Positions 60,461-64,000 of a DNA stretch of 64,000 nucleotides are shown here, one piece after another. Origin of the DNA: Phycisphaerae bacterium. Lineage in GTDB: Bacteria; Chloroflexota; Anaerolineae; 4572-78; J111. The notes under the pieces were generated by a model. It was not told where the DNA came from, did no database searches, and worked only from the letters and a program-made list of their open reading frames with translations. The first letter of the stretch is position 1. The number at the start of each line of letters is the position of its first letter. Both the position numbers and the translations under genes were made by a program. The stretch lies in the NCBI GenBank assembly GCA_028285035.1, contig JANQQF010000128.1:1-64000 (forward strand). Direction: 5' to 3'.

Positions 60461-61507
60461 ATGTTACGTGAAAGAATTGAAGGAAAGTGGATCGCTTCAT
60501 TCCGGCGTGTTTTTGCCTTGTGTGGTATTGAAAAAGGCACCCCTGTCGCGATTGTTGCCGAGTCACAATCGCGTCCCGTGTTGAGCCAACTGGCTGAGCT
60601 GGCCTGTTATGATTTGGGGGCTGATTTTTACACGATTGTGCTGCCGACGCCGGAGCAGAGTGCCCCTGTGCCCGTACGCTCGACTGGCTCAAGTGACGCC
60701 ATTCAGCACAAACGACCTGTCATCGAAGCGCTCAAGCATTCCGAAATTATCGTCGATGTGACCGTTGAGGGTTTGGTCCATGCCCCAGAGATGCCAGAAA
60801 TCCACGCGGCGGGGACGCGGCTGCTGATGATTTGTAACGAGCATCCCGAGGTGTTGGAGCGGCTGGAGCCAAAGCCTGAGCTTGGTCCCAAGGTGGCCTT
60901 GGGTATCGAGATGCTGGCGAACGCCAAACAGATGACGGTCACCAGCAGGGCGGGGACTCATTTGGATATTAACATTATCGATGCCCCCAGTGGGGGAACA
61001 CCTGGCTTTTCGACAGAGCCTAGCTCCGTGGCCCATTGGCCGGGTGGGTTGTGCCTTTGCTTCCCCCGCGAGGGGTGTGTGAATGGTCAAATTGTGATGG
61101 ATGTGGGCGATTTGAATCTGACATTCAAGCGCTATTTGCAAGACCCTATCACTCTGAAGGTTGAGCAGGATTTTGTGACCGATATTTCGGGTAAGGGTTT
61201 AGATGCGGACTTGTTCCGCAGTTATTTGGCGGCTTGGGATGATCCCATTGCCTACGGCTTTTCGCACGTCGGTTGGGGGATGAACCCAGCGGCGCGTTGG
61301 GACTCGCTGGCCTTGTATGACAAAAAAGATTTGCAGGCGACCGAATTTCGGGCCTTTGCGGGTAACTTTTTATTTTCGACGGGATCAAACCAAGAGGCAG
61401 GCCGTTTTACCTTAGGTCATTTTGATCTACCGATGCGGCATTGCACGATTGCGCTTGATGGTGAGGTTGTGGTGAAAGACGGTATTTTACAAGGAGATTT
61501 GGCGTGA
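60461..61507 (+). CDS. NicX-like (2,5-dihydroxypyridine 5,6-dioxygenase family) metalloenzyme
   Basis: This codes for 348 residues, with AGGAG four bases before ATG. The family also carries the label M29 leucyl aminopeptidase, but metal ligands of NicX-type dioxygenase are matched: His269 (YGFSHVGWG), His320 and Asp322 (GHFDLPM). NicX of Pseudomonas is about the same length, with His265, His318 and Asp320 as recalled. It would open a dihydroxylated pyridine ring using Fe2+ and O2. The downstream alpha/beta hydrolase parallels NicD, the next enzyme of nicotinate degradation. The substrate is inferred. Confidence 0.7.
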   Translation: MLRERIEGKWIASFRRVFALCGIEKGTPVAIVAESQSRPVLSQLAELACYDLGADFYTIVLPTPEQSAPVPVRSTGSSDAIQHKRPVIEALKHSEIIVDVTVEGLVHAPEMPEIHAAGTRLLMICNEHPEVLERLEPKPELGPKVALGIEMLANAKQMTVTSRAGTHLDINIIDAPSGGTPGFSTEPSSVAHWPGGLCLCFPREGCVNGQIVMDVGDLNLTFKRYLQDPITLKVEQDFVTDISGKGLDADLFRSYLAAWDDPIAYGFSHVGWGMNPAARWDSLALYDKKDLQATEFRAFAGNFLFSTGSNQEAGRFTLGHFDLPMRHCTIALDGEVVVKDGILQGDLA

Positions 61508-62814
61508 TTGAGACCTATTACAACTTGGATGAATTGAGTAATGAGCAGATTGAACTGCTACGTTTGGCTGATAAATTAGGGCGAGAGAACTTCGCCCCGC
61601 GTACATTTGAGCATGATGTCGAGGCGAGTTTCCCCACCGAAAATTACAACGATTTACGGGATAATGGCTTTCTCAAATTGTGTGTACCAAAAGCGTATGG
61701 TGGATTGGGGGCCGATGTTTTTACCTATGCTTTGGTGGCTGCCGAGATTGGCAAGCATTGCGGCTCAACAGCGCTGACCTTTAACATGCACACCTCAGCG
61801 ATGTTGTGGATGAATTACATGGTTGATATGGAAACCCTGACCGAAGAGGAACAGGCTGAGTTCGCCTGCCTGCGGGAAAAGCAGTTCCAGCGGGCAGTGG
61901 AAGAGGGCGCTATTTTCTCACAGCCCATCTCCGAAGGGGGCATCAATTGGACCTCAAAGCCGATTGCCACCAACTGCCGTAAGGTCGATGACGGATTTGT
62001 GATCAATGGCCGTAAGAAGTTTGCTTCGCTGGCGGGTAATTGTGATTACTATTGTATTTTGTGTACCGAGCATTTTGAAGGCAAAGAGCCTAGCCACGAG
62101 GATACGATGATTTTCTCCGTCCATAAAGATACACCAGGGGTGAGCATCGTTGGTGATTGGAATCCCTTGGGCATGCGGGGTACGGTTTCGCGTGATCTCA
62201 TCCTTGAAGATGTGTTTGTTAGCGATGATGAGCGAATGATGCCACGTGGTGCTTTTAATAAAACGTTAGCCTATTGGCCTCACATGTATGCTTTGCTCTC
62301 ACCGACCTATATGGGGGTGGCCCAAGGGGCGTATGACTTCACGGTGCAATACTTGAAGGGCGAGTTGCCGGGGCAATATCCGGTTGATCGACGGGTCTAC
62401 CCAACTAAACGAATGGCGGTGGCCCGGATGTACATTATGCTGATGCAGACCCGCACGTTGTGGTATCAAGCGATGAAAGAAGCCAAGGCGTTCCCTAGCA
62501 AAGAAGAAGTGCTTCGTCTATACGCTGCGATGTATATCGTAATGGAAAATGCGAATGCGATTGCCGCCCTTGCGATCCGTACCTGTGGGGGCCAGTCGAT
62601 GTTGAAAACATTGCCGTTAGAGCGGATGTATCGGGATAGCCGTTGTGGTTCGCTGATGTTGCCTTATACAGCGGAGATTATGGAAGACTATCTGAGCGTA
62701 TTAACATTGTATGAGGCTGAAGAGGTTGATACCATTGCCGCCGATACTGTTTCGGCGCGAGCTTCAATGTGGCGACCAGCCAGTGTGTCAGATCGAATTG
62801 CGGCGGCTCGATGA
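61504..62814 (+). CDS. acyl-CoA dehydrogenase-family flavoprotein
   Basis: This codes for 436 residues, starting at GTG inside the stop of the preceding gene (GTGA overlap). Acyl-CoA dehydrogenase pattern: GFLKLCVPKAYGGLGADVFT, STALTFNMHTSAML, IFSQPISEGGINW, GRKKFASLAGNCDYYCI, WNPLGMRGTVSRDLIL, TYMGVAQGAYDFTVQYL and RDSRCGSLMLPY. Subgroup members also act as flavin monooxygenases (HpaB/DszC-like), so hydroxylation rather than CoA-ester oxidation is possible. The dispersed cluster gives no CoA ligase, which favours the monooxygenase reading slightly. Confidence 0.82.
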   Translation: MIETYYNLDELSNEQIELLRLADKLGRENFAPRTFEHDVEASFPTENYNDLRDNGFLKLCVPKAYGGLGADVFTYALVAAEIGKHCGSTALTFNMHTSAMLWMNYMVDMETLTEEEQAEFACLREKQFQRAVEEGAIFSQPISEGGINWTSKPIATNCRKVDDGFVINGRKKFASLAGNCDYYCILCTEHFEGKEPSHEDTMIFSVHKDTPGVSIVGDWNPLGMRGTVSRDLILEDVFVSDDERMMPRGAFNKTLAYWPHMYALLSPTYMGVAQGAYDFTVQYLKGELPGQYPVDRRVYPTKRMAVARMYIMLMQTRTLWYQAMKEAKAFPSKEEVLRLYAAMYIVMENANAIAALAIRTCGGQSMLKTLPLERMYRDSRCGSLMLPYTAEIMEDYLSVLTLYEAEEVDTIAADTVSARASMWRPASVSDRIAAAR

Positions 62815-64000
62815 AAGTTGTTCGTTGCGAACGCACCTACCCTGTGCCAGCTCAGGTTTTATGGTACTTGGTCCGTGATTTCTACGATGATTGGCACCCA
62901 GTGATGGCGTGGTGTAAGCAGGAGCCAGATAATGTACGGCGTTTTGGCGTGGATGGGGAGTCGACCATTTATCGAGAGCAACTGATCTATCACAGTGATG
63001 ATGAGACCACCTATCGTTATAAAATGTTGGATGGCATAGCGGATTTGGGGTCTTACACTGCTGCCCTTGTTGTTGAACCTACTGCTAACGGCTGTATTGT
63101 GATTTGGGCGGCTGAAATTGAAGCATCACCAGAGCGTGCAGAGCATATCGCTACGGGAACCGAGGCAATTTTTCAGATGGGATTAGATACGTTGAACACC
63201 TTGGTGACTGAACAACAACTCATTGAGACAATTATTTTACCTGACTGGCCGAAACTAGCCTTAGATGTGGCTGGCCAGGGTGAACTTTGTTTGTTCTTAC
63301 ATGGAATTGGCGGCAATCGAACTAATTGGCAAGGACAACTTAAAGCATTAGGGCCAATCTGCCAGTCTGTGGCCTTGGATTTGCGTGGCTATGGTGAAAG
63401 TGGATTAGGGCCTGATGACCTGACCGTTGAAAAAGTAGTGGCTGACATTGAGCGGATAATGGCCCACTTTGAAGTCAGCAAAATTCATTTGGTCGGGCTG
63501 TCTCTAGGCAGTTGGCTGGCTGCCTGTTTTTCTCATTTGCGACCGGAGAAAATCGCGAGCTTAACCCTATGCGCGGGGAGCACCGGAATGAGCGAAGCAG
63601 ATCAGTCAGAACGTGATCGTTTTATAAACTTTCGTCTTAAGCCAATGGAAGCAGGCTTGACGCCAAGCGAGATTGCTGAGGCCATCGTTGAGCAGATTAG
63701 CGGGCCACAGACGACCTCGACCACAAAAGCGATACTGATGAAATCAATGCAGAATTTGGATCGATTGGCTTATCTCAACGCCCTGCGATGCTTTTTGAAT
63801 CCGCCATTCAAAATAGGCTTTGAGCAATTTGTGTTTCCGACATTGTTTATCGCTGGGCAGTACGATAAATTGGCCTCCCCTGATGAGATGATGGGGGTGG
63901 CCAATCGGGTGCCAAATGCAACGTTTGTTGAGGTGGCTGGGGCTGGTCATTTAATTAATTTGGATAAGCCCACTGAATTTAATACGGTCTTGAGTGACTT
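62811..64000 (+). CDS. SRPBCC-alpha/beta hydrolase fusion (3' end cut by window)
   Basis: The ATG overlaps the previous stop (ATGA), and the frame is open for 396 codons to the window edge. Residues 1-145 resemble an SRPBCC/START-like ligand-binding domain (YPVPAQVLWYLVRDFYDDWH, YRYKMLDG). From about 155 an alpha/beta hydrolase follows: LFLHGIGGN (oxyanion), nucleophile Ser231 in VGLSLGSW, Asp352 in GQYDKLASP and His380 in GAGHLIN. NicD, which deformylates N-formylmaleamate after NicX, is such a hydrolase. I do not recall this fusion as a named protein. The SRPBCC part might bind the substrate or act as a cyclase-like domain. Confidence 0.8.
   Translation, partial: MKVVRCERTYPVPAQVLWYLVRDFYDDWHPVMAWCKQEPDNVRRFGVDGESTIYREQLIYHSDDETTYRYKMLDGIADLGSYTAALVVEPTANGCIVIWAAEIEASPERAEHIATGTEAIFQMGLDTLNTLVTEQQLIETIILPDWPKLALDVAGQGELCLFLHGIGGNRTNWQGQLKALGPICQSVALDLRGYGESGLGPDDLTVEKVVADIERIMAHFEVSKIHLVGLSLGSWLAACFSHLRPEKIASLTLCAGSTGMSEADQSERDRFINFRLKPMEAGLTPSEIAEAIVEQISGPQTTSTTKAILMKSMQNLDRLAYLNALRCFLNPPFKIGFEQFVFPTLFIAGQYDKLASPDEMMGVANRVPNATFVEVAGAGHLINLDKPTEFNTVLSD

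Overview
The window looks like part of a Chloroflexota genome (inference from gene style, no marker gene is present). Supporting signs are many STAND ATPase/TPR pairs, TP-rich linkers in secreted proteins, an LRR-Roc GTPase, a lamin-tail protein, and intergenic hairpins built from repeated short words. There are no rRNA or tRNA genes and no CRISPR array. Base composition changes several times, from GC-rich in the Rhs core and the catabolic genes to AT-rich in the Rhs tip and between about 30 and 39 kb. This fits a patchwork of acquired islands.

Bases 1-13450 are almost all on the minus strand. They hold a zinc-ribbon protein (cut by the window edge), a secreted lamin-tail protein, and what looks like an integrated replicating element: a DnaG-type primase broken by one in-frame TAA, a DUF3987-type protein, a double-ATPase membrane protein and small genes. 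A YdjM-like membrane domain fused to a thermonuclease and a 20-repeat LRR-Roc-COR GTPase lie between them.

Bases 13850-39080 are a conflict or sensing region. A truncated TPR membrane gene runs directly into a 5'-truncated Rhs gene whose C-terminal tip is a Rossmann methyltransferase, followed by a candidate immunity gene. A displaced Hint fragment follows, carrying three copies of a short helical module. Next come a TPR adaptor and two split STAND systems (ATPase gene plus TPR gene), with a 52-residue secreted Cys/Gly peptide gene between them. Then an AT-rich block has a 460-residue unknown protein translationally coupled to a CHAT protease-NTPase. Converging on it are a cytosolic trypsin-like protease, a metzincin-type metalloprotease and a small Cys-rich protein. 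I consider this block, together with the peptide/TPR locus, the best candidate for an undescribed system.

Bases 39500-64000 hold a SpoIIE-type phosphatase with a small membrane protein, then a catabolic region, all on the plus strand. It contains a MarR regulator with a 36-bp dyad operator, P450, class I glutamine amidotransferase, HpaE-like aldehyde dehydrogenase, HDAC-like amidohydrolase, acetoacetate decarboxylase-family protein, HpaG-like FAH hydrolase and extradiol dioxygenase. These are followed by aromatic amino acid decarboxylase, a tripartite tricarboxylate transporter whose binding protein is a tandem duplication, luciferase-like monooxygenase, flavin amine oxidase and sulfotransferase. 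The window ends in a NicX-like/acyl-CoA dehydrogenase/SRPBCC-hydrolase operon. The simplest joint reading is catabolism of a catechol amine or related aromatic amine (decarboxylate, deaminate, oxidise the aldehyde, meta-cleave the ring), with an N-heterocycle branch at the right end. A shared palindrome, TACTAAACnGTTTAGTA, lies before both the decarboxylase and the NicX-like gene and suggests one regulon.
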